NCBI RefSeq assembly: GCF_000165425.1
Contig: NW_001799510.1
Coordinates: 529,459 to 593,458 of the forward strand
DNA length: 64,000 bases
Source of the DNA: Paramecium tetraurelia
Taxonomy: Eukaryota; Ciliophora; Oligohymenophorea; Peniculida; Parameciidae
Reading direction: 5' to 3'
This document shows, one piece after another, positions 1-12,070 of this stretch. The notes under the pieces are model-generated. The model saw nothing but the letters and a program-made list of their open reading frames with translations. It did not search any database and had not been told where the DNA came from. The translations under genes were made by a program, and so were the position numbers. How positions within the stretch are numbered: position 1 is the first letter of the stretch; each line of letters starts with the position of its first letter.

Positions 1-394
1 ATAGACTAGAAGTGGATTTGGTATCTTAACAGATTCAGATGGACAATAAATATATGCTGGATATTGGAAGGACAACTTATATGATGGATAAGGAAGATTG
101 ACAAATCTTCAAACTGAAGAATTGACAGAACCAATTGATTGGAATAATATGACAACTATTGGCAATGGATGGGCATCTTATGAAGGTACATACACTAATA
201 ATTCTATAGGAAACTTTTACCAAGGGAAAATGCATGGATAAGGAACACTAATCTTAACAAATAATGAATAATATTTTGGAGAATTTGAAGATGGGATGGT
301 ACATGGTGATGGAGAATTCACAAATCTTGATGGATAAGTCATTAAAGGTAAATGGGATTAGGGATATTTAATTTAATTATCAGAATAAGAATGA
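1..394 (+). CDS. MORN-repeat protein, 3' end only
   Basis: The frame starting at base 2 is open from the window edge to TGA at 392-394 and gives about 130 residues. It carries several MORN repeats: units of the form YxGxwkdxxxxGxGxl, such as YAGYWKDNLYDGQGRL, then YEGTY...GNFYQGKMHGQGTL and YFGEFEDGMVHGDGEF. MORN repeats are short beta-hairpins that commonly bind membranes or scaffold proteins. The N-terminus lies outside the window, so any catalytic domain (a lipid kinase, for example) cannot be judged. TAA is used for glutamine inside the repeats, as elsewhere here. Confidence 0.85.
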
Positions 395-1069
395 AATCAT
401 AAAAATATATTTTACAAATATTTAATTCATTTTATCAGAACTATATTTTTATGAAGATCTGAATTAGTATAACTATTATAACAATTTTGAACACTCATTG
501 CATCATGTATTTAACATAAATTATTATATTTATTAAAGATTGAAATTGAATTCAAACTGATTAATTAGTTGTAGCAAGAAAGAAAGAAAACAATTAAGAT
601 TGTTTATCAAAAGAAAACCAAGCCATATAATTAATATTAATAAAGTTTTAGATAAAAGCAACTTATTATTTTCTGGTTTGGCTTTATGAGATCAAGTTTT
701 GAGTGTTAATAAAAATAATCAATAGAATAGAATAAAAGATTGAATAAAAAAATATATGTTATAAATTTCAATAAAAGTCTGATTACCTTTAATAACTTTT
801 ATATTTAAAACTATTCTTTAAGTTATTCGATAAATAAGTTAAGTATAAACAAATTTTGAATGAGGATGTGCTATTTGAATAAAAATGAGTGAATAGAACA
901 TTATTAATTCTTAAAAAACTGATTTCAAATCTAAATAATATAAATTAAAGAGCCATTCAAGAGACTTAAAAAGTTAGTTGAGAAGAATTTGCAGAGAAAT
1001 AACCCTCAGTATTCTTTAAACCAGAGATCAAAATGATTCGATGTGAATGTTGAAAATATAATACAGATA
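395..1069. other. Unassigned stretch with short open frames
   Basis: This A+T-rich stretch lies between the MORN gene and the convergent PCID2-like gene. Several frames lacking TGA cross it, for example about 55 codons around 690-860 and a small ATG-started frame at about 885-1045. None is recognisable, and none is longer than chance allows with one stop codon. It may hold 3' UTRs or the debris of a small gene. Confidence 0.4.
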
Positions 1070-2371
1070 TCAATTTTACCAATTAATTTCATTTGGTCTA
1101 TTTTTGAAAGGGTCTGGACTGAGAGTAATAGCATAAACATCTTTTACGTTATTCAAATATATTTGACCTTAAATTAGTTGTAAATATATTAGATTGGCTA
1201 TTATGCAACATACTTCAGAAATAGTAGGGTTGTTATTCTGAGGATGTGATATTCGAAATGCCTGATATACTATATAGTAACAAAAGTACCTTTTAAAATT
1301 GATTCAATAATATTTTATTGCTCTTTTAATTGATCAACCAAACTTTTCTGCATAAATTCCTATAGCAGAGCACTTTCAATTGATCCATCAAAATTAATAG
1401 ACTTCTCTTAATCCAAATTTATCTGTATTTATCTATAGCCTCTTATAAGCCTGCAATATTTCCTTATCTTACACTTGTGCATAATAAATCATATTCTTTA
1501 AATTATTCAATCAATTTCTTTTTTTGGATATCTTCCCAAAAACATATTAATAGGAATTAAATATTTTAAGACTTGTCGAGCACATGATATGCCTTTTTAT
1601 GTTCTTGGACATTCTTATAAAACTTGGGTTAAATGTTGTGATGCATCTACAAATTTAGAATGAAAGATAAGGATCCTACCCTTATAATAATGATAAGTAA
1701 CTTAATCTTATTTAGGTGAAGTAAAGAGAAGATTTTATTCTTTCTCTACTTTATCACAGTCAGCAGCCCTATCAAATTTGAAACCTTTAAAATAAATCTT
1801 CATTTATTAATTTGCATTCAATAATTTAAGCTTTTACATATTTTAAAGATTGATTTCTCTTCCCATTTCTTAAAATATTTGTAAGCTTTTGCTCTCAAGA
1901 GTCTCTTAAGCATGAGAAGCCCTTTTTACTGCTTCAGAATCTTTTGCTTTTTTTTTCATTATCTATACTATTTTGTATTAATTCGGTAACGACTTGCTTA
2001 CACAAAAATTGAAATATTTAATGACGTTACTCATCTAGAAGCCAATTTAGTATTTTTAAAAAGATTTTCAAAATGGTCAATAACATTAGCACTTCCTCTT
2101 TCTCTTTCCACATAATATTAAAGCAAACTGCATAATAATTCCACCCATCCTGGATGACTTTAACGAGCATTATCATTTAATCTCTTGCATGTTTCCGAAT
2201 CATTTTCTAATCTCAATTGTTTCAACGTTTATTCTAAATCTAATCCTAATAGACTTTATTCTTTTCCAGAAAATATACGTTTCAAACAACTCATTGCCTC
2301 TAAGCATTTCCCCTCACGAAAATACCTTAATATTATGAGAAGAGTATTTTCTGATTTTTTGGCAATCATAT
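1070..2371 (-). CDS. PCID2/Thp1-like PCI-domain protein (TREX-2 type), with frame breaks
   Basis: The C-terminal two thirds match PCID2/Thp1, the PCI-domain subunit of the TREX-2 mRNA-export complex. In order there are YHYYKGRILIFHSKF, YLIPINMFLGRYPKK, a stretch like LcTSVRQGNIAGLQEAIDKY, LKVLCYRNLCRKV, and the conserved end SEVCCIIANLIYL. A 28-nt GT...CAG intron near 1247-1274 restores the last segment. Two other frame changes are not explained by GT-AG introns. One is at an A7 tract around 1524-1530, where one base fewer would join the frames. The other is near 2030. Either the sequence has homopolymer errors or this copy is degrading. The start at 2371 lies only 14 nt from the UTP6 start. 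Confidence 0.7.
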
Positions 2372-2385
2372 ATTTTATTTAATTA

Positions 2386-3870
2386 ATGGCTGACAAAATT
2401 AGGTACACTTTAGAAAAGTTTATTCCTGATCTCCTGGCTCTCTAAAAAAAACAGGTATTCTCTAAGGATGAAGTCAAAGATATTCTCCACAAAAGGGAAG
2501 AATTTGAATACATGTTATAGCGTAGAACACACAATCTAAGCAATTACATGTAATTACTTGACTATGAATATGGGTTGGAAAGACTCAGAAGATAACGAAA
2601 TAAGGAACGTTAAGTAAAGAAGGTTACTACTAGGGATTACGCCATTGTGAAAAGAATAATTTATATTTGGGATAGGATCATGAATAAATATCGCTACAAC
2701 ATCGATTTGTGGAAACAATATTTGAGTTTTTGTTATATCATTGAATCCAAAAAACATTTCTTTAAGGTTATTACAAAAGCTTTGAATTTTAATCCATTTA
2801 ATACAGATCTTTGGTTGGCAGGAGCTCTCTTTGAATTAGAAAAAGCTCACAATCCAATTAAAGCAAGGAAAATATTTTATCAGGCTTTGAGAATTAACAA
2901 TAAGAATGTTGATCTTTGGGGAAGCTATTTAGATTTCGAATTAAATCAATTGCAAATTGGACAAGAGTAGAAAGATGAAAGCACAAACGTTGATGGATTT
3001 CTACCTTTAAATACAGTAGAACCTATTACTCAAATTAAATCGAAAAAGCTTGATGGAATTAAATAGATAATTTAATTGGCTTTTGAAAATTGTGATAATT
3101 CTGAGATAAGAAAATTATTTAAATAAATTTTACTTAGACACAATCAAAATGAATTAGCTGAAGAAGTTTAATAAACCACAATTTAATTAGATGATTCAGA
3201 AAAAATAATTTAATTTCTATAGGAAAATAAAGATGATCCTCAAGTATTTGAAAAATTGAATGATTCAAATGTAGAATACAAAAATGAATTATTATCATTA
3301 TTTAGAGATAAAGCTAATTGTTTAGATAGTTTTTGGTTATTAGCTTTTTCATAACCTGATTTAAGATAAAATCTATTAGATGAAATCAAAAACAAATCTA
3401 TTAAATTCAAGATATAACTTGTTGAAAAAGGATACCTAAAAATTGAATAAATAAATTTATAGGAAATTTAAAAATAAAAAAATAAAAAAGAATTACTAGA
3501 CATATTACTATCATTAGTTCATTTATACAAAAAAGAGTTCTCTTTTGATCTTGCAAAATAAAATCTTTTAGGATAAACTGATTTGTTCTCTACTTTTCTT
3601 GATGAATATTATCCTCTATTAAATAATGAAGAATAATAATAACTTCTGAATTGGTTAGAAAAGTAAAAATAATTTTGCCCACTTAAATACCATAAATTAA
3701 GAAATTTAGATTTTGTTTAATTAATAAAATTAACAGAATATCATCCAATTGTAGATACATGGAAATTTGTCTTAGAAGAAACAAAATAACGATTTCCTGA
3801 AAAGATTACTCAAATTATGACTAGTATATAGCTTTTAGACCCTAAAATAAGAATTTAATTGTTAAAATGA
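2386..3870 (+). CDS. UTP6: UTP6, U3 snoRNP (SSU processome) component
   Basis: Single uninterrupted frame of 494 aa. The N-terminus (MADKIRYTLEKFIPDLLAL, then KREEFEYMLQRR) is the typical Utp6 opening. It is followed by HAT helical repeats: LWKQYLSFCY, DLWLAGALFELEKAHNPIKARKIFYQALR, and VDLWGSYLDFEL. The C-terminal part is lysine- and glutamine-rich and less conserved. UTP6 belongs to the UTP-B subcomplex of the nucleolar small-subunit processome, which acts in 18S rRNA maturation. Length is slightly below the usual 570-600 aa. No introns are needed. It is divergent to the PCID2-like gene. Confidence 0.85.
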
Positions 3871-3949
3871 TTGTGTTAATAAGTTTGTATGTATAAAAAT
3901 TCAGATATATGATATTTAAATAAATATTTTGAGATCAAAGTGATTATCA

Positions 3950-4557
3950 TCATTTTATTGATTTAATCTTACCAGCTAAATATTGAGGAATTGTTATTCC
4001 ACATCTTGGAGTTCTTAGACTGTCTCTTAATTGATTACTAAAATAGAGCTCCGCCCTCGTACTTCTGGGTGTCCTTAATTTTTTTGGTTAATCCAAAATA
4101 TTATGATTCAATTATAAATTAACCTCTTTAAAAACCTCTGAATTAATGCTATGGCATCTTTATTTTTCTCTTCTTGAAACCAATAAAGATCTCAATTATT
4201 GTTATCTTTCGTCATTTCTTGTAGGAGTCTACAATCTAGGACATACTCTTGATCTATTACTTTCCTAACAATTAATTTAAGGGATCTGAATTTTTTCTTA
4301 ATACACTATTTTTTTGGACTAATTGATTGACTATTTCTTACAAGCATTTGTGCCATTATGATTGGATTATTCTTTATTTTTCTTGGCTTTATAGTGCAAG
4401 GCATCGCTTTATAAAATCTATCAGCGTGAGTATTATGATATATCTAAAGTTCATTTTAGTTCTCTAGATATTCTTAAAATTGTCTAAAAAGGACAGTATC
4501 TTCTTATTCGCTTTTTTATTAGTCCATAAATTATTAACAGTAATAATTAGTTTTCAT
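3950..4557 (-). CDS. Hypothetical basic protein, 191 aa
   Basis: Starts MKTNYYCQQFMDQQKS. A 32-nt GTAATA...TGTAG intron (4229-4260) joins two open segments and gives exactly 192 codons. The protein is rich in K, R and Q, with segments such as RKIKNNPIIMAQMLVRN and LRTPRSTRAELYF. There is no recognisable domain, signal peptide or membrane segment. It converges on UTP6 with 79 nt between stop codons. The splice that rescues the frame argues for a real gene, but the function is unknown. Confidence 0.55.
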
Positions 4558-4656
4558 TTGTTAATTATGTTCTTCTGATAGGTATGACAGATATATTCAT
4601 ATTCACTAGAGTTATATTTACTAAATTAAAATAATATTATATAAAAATGGGGTGTC

Positions 4657-5316
4657 TAATTTGCGCACCCAATAAATTTTCTAGGAAGAAAAAAATCAAA
4701 AAAAATTGATCATCAAGAACTACCAGTAGGTTTTTATTAAATTATTACGCTATAAAGAATCTTCGTGGGGTTTCTCATGGTCCATTTACAATAACCGGTT
4801 TGAATCTCAAAATTATTAATTTAAAAAATTTGTAAATAACCTAACCTAAGCAGCAAAATATGTTAAGGTATGTATAAAAAATACTGAAAATGAATATTAA
4901 GATTATGATAATAATACAGAATAATGTATAAAACTTCATAAAATTGTTATTCTATTTAGAATACAGAATTATTTGAAATAATTTTTATCGATAAACATCT
5001 TCAAAATTTCATTTGGATTTCCCCACATTTAAAGTGTCTAAAAATCATACTATAATTGTAAAAAATAGTAAGATTAACATGAGGAAACAAATAGATGTTA
5101 TATAATGTTAAAAAATAAGTTAATTTTTTAGTGGACACTTATTTTCTACTTTTCACAGAATATCTAGGCTCAAAAAATTCTCTTCTTGATGTTACAAATA
5201 GACCTCCAGCCTATTTGCATAAAAAACTCAAAAAATTTATGGAACGGAACCAACACAAAACATATAGATTTGTTTAAAAAGTATATATGTTTTATTAATT
5301 AAGCATGCACATATGA
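4657..5316 (+). CDS. Hypothetical protein with MGC N-terminus; splicing unresolved
   Basis: The start MGCLICAPNKFSRKKK is a textbook acylation context: glycine 2, cysteines 3 and 6, then a basic patch. It ends in TGA after about 20 codons unless spliced. Downstream, open segments in different frames look protein-like, for example LLDVTNRPPAYLHKKLKK and FMERNQHKTYRFVQK just before the TGA at 5314-5316. I could not find a unique intron set joining them; a 28-nt GTGGAC...CACAG piece near 5131-5158 is one candidate. Treat the boundaries as provisional. Confidence 0.4.
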
Positions 5317-5456
5317 AATTAATTGTAAAAAGAATATATATTTGTTAGTATGAATACATATGCAACCATATAGATTTTATAAATATTTTAATAAATATTT
5401 AAATGAGAAGCTGACTGAGTTTGCAATTCAACTATCTTAAATTTGTTAGATATCAC

Positions 5457-5948
5457 TCATTTTTTTTAGGATTATACCCATGTTTAAATGGTTTCTTTTA
5501 TACTTAAATTTTTTAAAATCATTTATTGAAATAATCTTTATTGTTGATATTTTCGATATTACTTCAAACAATAAGCTCTTCTTTGCTCTTAAAGTTCTTC
5601 GGTTGTAAAGGATTCAGAAGGCTTTGCATTAAAGATTTTCAGTTGTATTTGAATTGGTTAAATTTAGAACCCCATACTTTTGCCAATTTCTGTCTTCTAA
5701 ATAGCTTGCTTGGATTATAGAGTAGGAAATCTTATTTGCTTTTTGATATTCATTGAGGATTCTTGAGTATCAAATCTGCTTGTGCCTTTCCTCCTCGACA
5801 TAATTCTTGAAAAGTAGGTTCTTGTTATTTAATCATTATCAAAACTATTATTGCTAACAAAGTTGAAAGATAAATCTATTTCTTTTGTTTCAGGTCTTTT
5901 GTGAAAACAATTATACTGTATTCCTATAACATTCGAACTATTAGACAT
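5457..5948 (-). CDS. Hypothetical protein, 163 aa
   Basis: Intronless frame from ATG at 5948 to TGA at 5457. It begins MSNSSNVIGIQYNCFHKRPE and ends with a basic, glutamine-rich helix-prone tail (EELQEQRRAYCLKQYRKYQQQ, most Q from TAA). No known domain. It resembles the many short lysine/glutamine-rich unknown proteins of ciliates. Confidence 0.55.
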
Positions 5949-6460
5949 AAATTTATATACAATATATTATATTTAAAAATAAGAAATTATTTTTTGTTTG
6001 TAAATTTAATTACATCATAAATCAAAGATTTAGATTATCAAGCATAAATAAGAATGAGAATATCAATTATTTTAGCTTTGCATAAAGAGAAAATCTATTT
6101 TATATGTTTCTCAACTAGAAGCATTTTAAAGAATTCTAAAGATTATTGTATTTATATAATAATAACTAATCGGAATATTAATAATTTTAGACTGAAAATT
6201 CGCCTAATACAAAATACTATGTTTTATTCCTTCATTAACGATATTATAAATACCCAAACAATTTATCAGTTAATGTAAACATGGATTCATTGATTTATTT
6301 TTATTTTTCTCCAGACATCCAAATTTCTAAAGACCATTAAGTTTGTATTCAAGAAATCGATTTTTAATGAATTTTAGTCAATGTATTGGTATCAAATATT
6401 ATTAATGACTTAAGGATTTTGAATTCAAGAATAGTTTTTAATAATTTTTATTATTTATTA
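5949..6460. other. Intergenic, A+T-rich
   Basis: This 510-nt interval separates the starts of two divergent genes. A 74-codon frame (6054-6278, +) and an overlapping reverse frame both exist, but neither has protein-like composition, so no gene is called. The promoters of both neighbours must lie here. Confidence 0.5.
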
Positions 6461-7018
6461 ATGAGATAATTTAGCGGGTCACGGAATAGAAGAGGAGGGA
6501 ATAGAAGAGGCAGAGATTTTAGAGGAGGAAACCAAAATTTCAGAAACTCTAGAGGGAACGATTCTAGACCTAATAATTAATAACGAAATTTCAAAAATAA
6601 AAAATTTAGAGGATAGTCAAATTAAAATCAAAATCAAAATCAAGGTTTTGATAGATAAAGAAATCAAAATTAATAAAGAAGAAATTAAACTTAAAGAGGA
6701 GGTGGAAATAATTAAGGATTTTAATAATAAGGTGCTTAGCGAAGAAGAAGACTGGGCTTTAAATAAAAAAATTAAAATGTAATTAATTAGATTTAAAGAA
6801 GGGTGAAAAGAGAGATAATTAAAGATTCATTAAGACAGGAAGAAGAAAGAATTAACTAAATTCTGAAGTTCTTAAAATTGCAAAAGATATCTAGAGTAAA
6901 ATTTCAATATTATCTAGGAAAAAATAAAATGGAAGCACAGTTAGACAAGTATTGGAAGAAAGCAGAACAAAATAATAACGAAGAAAAACCTGCTCAAGAA
7001 ATAAACATTGATAAATGA
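6461..7018 (+). CDS. RGG- and Q/N-rich RNA-binding protein, possible mRNA-export adaptor
   Basis: Intronless 185-aa protein. Residues 1-50 are RGG/RG-rich (RNRRGGNRRGRDFRGGN), about 50-100 are Q/N-rich with many TAA codons, and 100-160 form a basic helical region. The C-terminus contains MEAQLDKYWKKAEQ, which resembles the UAP56-binding motif at the end of Aly/REF and FoP proteins (LDxxLDxYm). An export-adaptor role is inferred from that short motif and the RGG region only. No RRM is present, so classic ALYREF is excluded. Confidence 0.6.
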
Positions 7019-7179
7019 TAAAATTTAAAATAGCATATAAAAAACATCATTTTTCTATTCATTCTTTATTTATTCTTAAATATTTCTATATTATTTTTCA
7101 AAATTTTACAATTGTATAAATAGAAAAAGAGTTTAAATTTATCTGCCCTTTATTTCTATATTATTAACATATAGATCAG

Positions 7180-7468
7180 ATGATCTAAATTATCATCTAA
7201 TAATAATCTAAAATAAATTCAAAAAATAAAATAGAAAAATCAGTAAAAGAATGTTTTATACCCATACCAGTTATTCAATTAAGATCTTTATAATTTTGTT
7301 TTCGATTTGAGTATATCAATCTCTAAGCCAAAGGAATTTATAAAATTTGAATGGTTTATAAAAGATACAATGTAAAGTTCTATACTTTATATCGAAAACA
7401 AATAATTTTAGAAATAAAATATCTAATTTAAATAGTAAGCACCTTATAGATTTGTAATTATAAATTGA
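7180..7468 (+). CDS. Hypothetical small protein, 86 aa
   Basis: ATG at 7180 followed by a TAA-rich segment. A 28-nt GTAAAAG...ACCAG intron (near 7233-7260) keeps the frame to TGA at 7466-7468. Composition is Q, I, F and K. An antisense frame (7316-7582) overlaps it and cannot be ruled out. No domain is recognised. The call rests on the frame-restoring intron alone. Confidence 0.3.
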
Positions 7469-8010
7469 ATAAAAAATATAAATCAGTAGTAAATTTTTTT
7501 GAGTTTGTTTATTGGTAAAACAATTGCATCCTAAAAAACCAACGAAATTTATCAAGAAACAAAAATCACAATATATAAACATTTTAAGAAAACAGGAATT
7601 TTTTTAAATTAAAATTTCTTTCATAATTAACTTAATTTGTTTGAAAAATGAATAGTGTAAATTAGTAGATAAGGAAAGTAAAGAGATGATGATTCAAAGT
7701 AAATTGGGAATATATTTTCCCAAGATTTTAAAAATATATTGAATAAAGTTCATGATTTTTAAAGTCGTTAGAAAGTTTTTGAGTGTTGAATTGATGCAAA
7801 TTTTTAGAGTAATAAATTAATATTTGGATAGCAATTTTCTAGCAATGATATTTATTAATTATGTTTACTTAACTAATATTATAAAGTGTAAAGTATGACG
7901 TTATTGATAAATAAAAAAGTTGAATTGAAATGTTCAATCAATTAGAGGATATTAATAGGTGAGAATTTAGAATGTGACTATATAAATATAATTAATAAAT
8001 AAATTATTTA
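7469..8010. other. Unassigned upstream region with a Q-rich open frame
   Basis: A TGA-poor forward frame from about 7650 runs to the next gene with one TGA near 7788. It could be a short gene starting at 7648 if a 22-nt GTAAAT...GAAAG intron is used, but the protein resembles nothing known. Otherwise this is 5' flanking DNA of the RING-CH/FHA gene. Confidence 0.3.
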
Positions 8011-9447
8011 ATGGGAGCTTGCACATCAACCAAGCAAAAAAGATATGAGATAGTAAGAACATTGATGCCATATAAGTATACTTTATGAGAATCTATTTAG
8101 GGTTCATGTAATGGCAATAATTTGGCCGAAGAATTAACACAACTTATTTGATTTCGAGTCCAGTTCGTATTGTGTGAAGGAGATAGAAGTTGATTTTTCA
8201 GGTAATTTAGTGTGGAATCTATTATTTTAGCTCAATTAGCAACGGTGGATAAGGAACTTGTGGCTTTAACGAAAAGTGAATGGGCTCGTAACTCGATTGA
8301 AATAGCAAACATTACATTAAATGAATAATAAGCTTTTATTAACAGTATATCGTAATAACAGGATCACAAATTGTGGGCTGTGTTGAAATCGGAAACCAAT
8401 TAATTTTAATCGATAGATGTAAGAGTTGTATTAAGTATAAAGCATTGGGATTTAAAAATTGGAGATATTATAAAGTTGGGGAGAGTAAGGATGCATTTGT
8501 TGGAATATGCCTTCATGACTCCTTGTGATGAGGCAACCCAATACCAAGATGATTAGGAAGATGATATTTAAACAATTAGTGATGTTGCCAGTTGTAGAAT
8601 ATGCTTTTCAAGTAAGGCAAGTGAGATAAACCCTTTGATAAGTCCATGTAAATGCGAGGGATCAGTAAAATACATTCATTTGGAATGCTTATAAAAATGG
8701 ATAGGAATTTAACTAAAAATTAAATAAGGCGATCATTTTATTTAATATCTTTGTAAAAGATTGGATTGTGAAATTTGCAAGTTCACATTTAGAAATACAT
8801 ATACCTTTCAAGACAAGAGTTATTCAGTTCTAAAATTACCAAAGCCAAAGTCCTCCTATATCACATTCAAAGTCACAAACGATGATAAATCTAAAGAAGC
8901 AATGATTTATGTAGTTGAAATAGGTGAAAAAACGGAACTGAAAATTGTAATAATTAATTTCTAATAAATCTAGGGTAGAATTCCAGATTGTGATATTAAA
9001 TTGAGGGATATCTCCGTTTCTCGATCCCATGCTATGCTGAAGTTGATACCCACTAGCAAACACACAACCGATAATCCAGATTACACAATCAGAGTTTAGG
9101 ATTGTAAAAGTAAATTTGGTACTTTGGTCTTGGCTCAAGATCAAGATTTACTTATAATACCAGAAGATGGGAAGTCTCCAATCTTATTTTAAACTGGGAG
9201 AGTTCTTTTACAATGTGTTCAAAAAAAAAAAGTAAATTAAAAACCTGCATATAAACATCCTGATAATGTAGTATTGATACAAATCGAAACAAAACCCTAA
9301 TTAGATCAACAAGAGCAAATGCAAGATTCATTTGTAACTCATGATGAACTTACTGCTGGTGATATTATCATTAGTAATTCTTAAAACCCGCATAAACCTT
9401 AACCCAATATGGATGTTAAAGAAGATAGTATCTGCGATGAAAGGTGA
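8011..9447 (+). CDS. RING-CH (MARCH-type) and FHA domain protein, copy 1
   Basis: 460 aa after removal of introns 8076-8100 and 8202-8230. The N-terminus MGACTSTKQKRYE fits an N-myristoylation/palmitoylation signal. Around residue 180 there is a RING-CH finger: CRICFSSKASEINPLISPC, then CKCEGSVKYIHLECL, then a final CEICKF pair. This is the C4HC3 pattern of MARCH-type E3 ligases, but with no transmembrane segments. An FHA domain follows (DISVSRSHAMLKL ... DCKSKFGTLV), a phosphothreonine reader. I infer a membrane-tethered, phospho-directed ubiquitin ligase. A paralogue lies at 35320-36922. Confidence 0.8.
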
Positions 9448-9531
9448 TACAAGGTTAGTATTATTTCATTGATTTATTTTAATATTTATCTATATGATTT
9501 CATATTCGAATTATATGAAAAGATTAATATA

Positions 9532-9774
9532 ATGTTAAACATTAAAATCAAACATATAATCAAACCAATCACATCACTTAATTCACATTCTAATACTAAT
9601 TCATACATCTATCAATCTTATTATAGTACTTCCTTTAGAAAAGTAAATAAATCAAAGTAATTTTGGAATAATCAAATTTTATAGTTTTTTGAATAGTTGT
9701 AACCTAGCTAATTAAGTTAAATTCAATCCTACTAATAAATTAATATCCTTCAAGAATATTATGATCAATTTTGA
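9532..9774 (+). CDS. Small hypothetical protein, 80 aa
   Basis: ATG-started frame MLNIKIKHIIKPITSLNSHS ending at TGA 9772-9774, with serine/asparagine- and then glutamine-rich composition. It sits 34 nt before the next ATG gene and might be its first exon, but no GT-AG intron joining them was found. No known domain. Confidence 0.3.
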
Positions 9775-9808
9775 ACTTATGATAAAAAAACTAAAGTTAC
9801 TGATATGA

Positions 9809-10345
9809 ATGGATCCTATTATATTTAAAGTAATCATTGATTCCTTCAAAAAAACACAAACTTCTTCTATATTTGTTAATGTTTTTCGAGAGTACACTAC
9901 TAATGTGAAATATTCTTGTATGATTTCATAAGACGCACTCTTGGTTATTTCATATCCAATGAAAAGACCCTTTCAAAGAAATATGCTTTAAATAAAAAAT
10001 TATAAAAATCAATGTTTTTAGAGTAGGAATAAACCAGAATATTTTATACTTATTCAATAGAGATAAAGAAGATTTTCTTCTCTAACAGATTTAGATCTTC
10101 TTTTAAGTTTTTTAATAAACAAAATGAATTATCAATTATAAAATAAAATATAGGAATATGGATGCAGCTGCTATTTTACATTTTCATAACTCATATTTCA
10201 ATTGTTTCCAAAATATAATGAAATTGATTAGATTCAAAATGAAAAATAATTGGTTAATAATACAGTACAAAATATCATTCTAGGGATTACTTAGTATTCA
10301 GCTACTTATCTATTTGTAAAATCAAACTTAAAAGAGTAATCCTGA
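9809..10345 (+). CDS. Hypothetical protein, 178 aa
   Basis: Intronless frame starting MDPIIFKVIIDSFKKTQT and ending LFVKSNLKEQS. The first 50 residues (IFVNVFREYTTNVKYSCMIS) look like an ordered beta/alpha segment, followed by a K/Q/N-rich middle and a more hydrophobic end. No family recognised. It converges on the ZC3H15 gene with 87 nt between stops. Confidence 0.5.
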
Positions 10346-10432
10346 CATAATAGTTCCAGATATATAATTGAGCCAATTAACAACTCTAAATTACTCGAAT
10401 AGATAAATAATGAATTATAATGAATATTTTTA

Positions 10433-11581
10433 TCATTATTATTATTACTTAAATTATTAATCAACATCTTCATCTTATTATTAATTATCTTCCCCTTCAT
10501 ATAATTATTATTTATTTTCTTATTCATCTTCCTCATCATTTTCATCGATTTATTCCACTCTTTCATAGTCTTTCTCTGCCTCATCATCATCGATGAATAA
10601 ACTTGGGTCGTACACAAATAAGGCTCTTCCTGTCATTTAAGAATTACCTCCAGTTTATTTGGCACCTAAAATGATTTTAAATATTTTTGTACCTTTTTTC
10701 TTCTATTCTTCTATTTTTTATTTTTCCGCTTCTAATTTTTTTTTTTCAGCTCTCTCTTGTTTCCATTTTTCAAAAACTTCTTTAGTTATTTTAGTTCCTC
10801 CCTTTTATAATTATGAAATTTATTCATCTATTTCTTCTTCTAGATCACCTTCTTGTTTTTGTTTTGACTCTTCTTTCTTTCTAAATACATATCCTTAAGG
10901 TAGGCAATGCTTATAATGGCAGGTCATCCCATTGGGACACACCCATCTCCATCCGTATTTACCTTTCTCCAAGGCGTCTAAGAAATAATCACAGACTTTT
11001 GCTGATGGAATTTGACTAGTCTATTCAATTATAGTATACCTTTTATATGTCTTCTCATTAGCCTCAACGATATCCTTCAAAGTCTTCTCATCCCAATTTT
11101 AGCAGGAGTCCCATTCATCACCCATTTATTCCCTCTAATCAGTATATAAATCAAGCATTGCAGTTTTTTATTCCAAACTCATATCATGAGAATACATACA
11201 TTTCTTACCCTTCTAACACAGACCTAGCCTTATCATATCAACCTACCTTATTTGTAATATTCACATAAAATTGATTTTGGGTCCACTTCCTCTTCAGATT
11301 CTTCCTCCTTTACTTTTTCGACTGTTTTATATAGTGATTGCATTAATCTGTCTTCCTCTTCCAATTGCCTCTCAATTTTTTTTCTTTCATATTCCTCTGA
11401 TTATAATTTTGACAAAGAAACTCCGCTATGCTTCACTTATTGTGCTACTCCTTTACAAAAACTAAAATAATACAGAAAATGAATACTTTTAGACTTGTTT
11501 GCTTTTGTTTTTATTTTTTAGGCCAAAAGTTCTGTCTTCAATAATCTTTTCTTGTTTTTTCTTTTCAGACTTTTTACTCAT
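10433..11581 (-). CDS. ZC3H15: ZC3H15/DFRP1 (Tma46), DRG1 partner, two CCCH zinc fingers
   Basis: 366 aa with introns 11462-11486 and 11224-11246. It starts [20 protein letters not shown] and continues [11 protein letters not shown], the conserved DFRP1 opening. First CCCH finger: [19 protein letters not shown]. Second, family-specific: [18 protein letters not shown] then [16 protein letters not shown]. An acidic, glutamine-rich tail follows. DFRP1 stabilises the translational GTPase DRG1 and associates with ribosomes. All zinc ligands are present. The tail repeats TAA codons (polyglutamine). Confidence 0.9.
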
Positions 11582-11801
11582 TGATGTATTTATTTAAATA
11601 ATTTACTATTTATTTTTTGTGTATCTAGTAAAATTCAATGCACCACCATCTCATTCTACTAATCTAACTATCAATTAACATATTTGATTGACAAATTTAT
11701 TTTTGTTGAAGGTTGAATACGGAAAGTTTGTTTTTGGCATTCTTAAACTTAAAGTATTTTTATTGTAATTCATAATTATAAATAACAAAAAAAGATTTTC
11801 A

Positions 11802-12011
11802 ATGAATAAAGAATAGGAACTCATAGAGAATAGCCTTTACTTTTAGGATATACTTGAAGAGAATATTGAAAGCAACGATTTTTACCTATATGAGACCACG
11901 TAGGTTGTTCAATAACCCGTAGAGAATAAAAACTTCACTTTGATCAATATTCTAGGTTAAATGAACATAAATGAGAATGTAGAGATGTTGATAGAGGAGC
12001 CAAACTATTGA
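11802..12011 (+). CDS. Small acidic hypothetical protein, 69 aa
   Basis: Clean ATG-to-TGA frame MNKEQELIENSLYFQDILEE, strongly acidic, ending at 12009-12011. It converges on the cyclic-nucleotide-binding gene whose stop lies at 12071. No domain recognised. Composition (E, N, D, Q with TAG/TAA glutamine) is protein-like, but length alone is weak evidence. The ZC3H15 start lies 220 nt upstream on the other strand. Confidence 0.4.
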
Positions 12012-12070
12012 ACAGATACTACATGATTTCCTCATACTTACATAATTATTTATATATATATATCGAAAGT

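Noticed and set aside
3950-4557. Initially taken as a pseudogene because TGA codons interrupt the frame
   Set aside because: A 32-nt GT-AG intron restores a single 191-aa protein.
7316-7582. Reverse 88-codon frame rich in Cys and Phe
   Set aside because: It has only two glutamines, both CAA, and unnatural composition; the opposite strand carries a frame with a fitting intron, itself weak.
9469-9660. 63-codon frame starting upstream of the 80-aa gene
   Set aside because: It meets an in-frame TGA just after its start region; the later ATG at 9532 gives the consistent frame.
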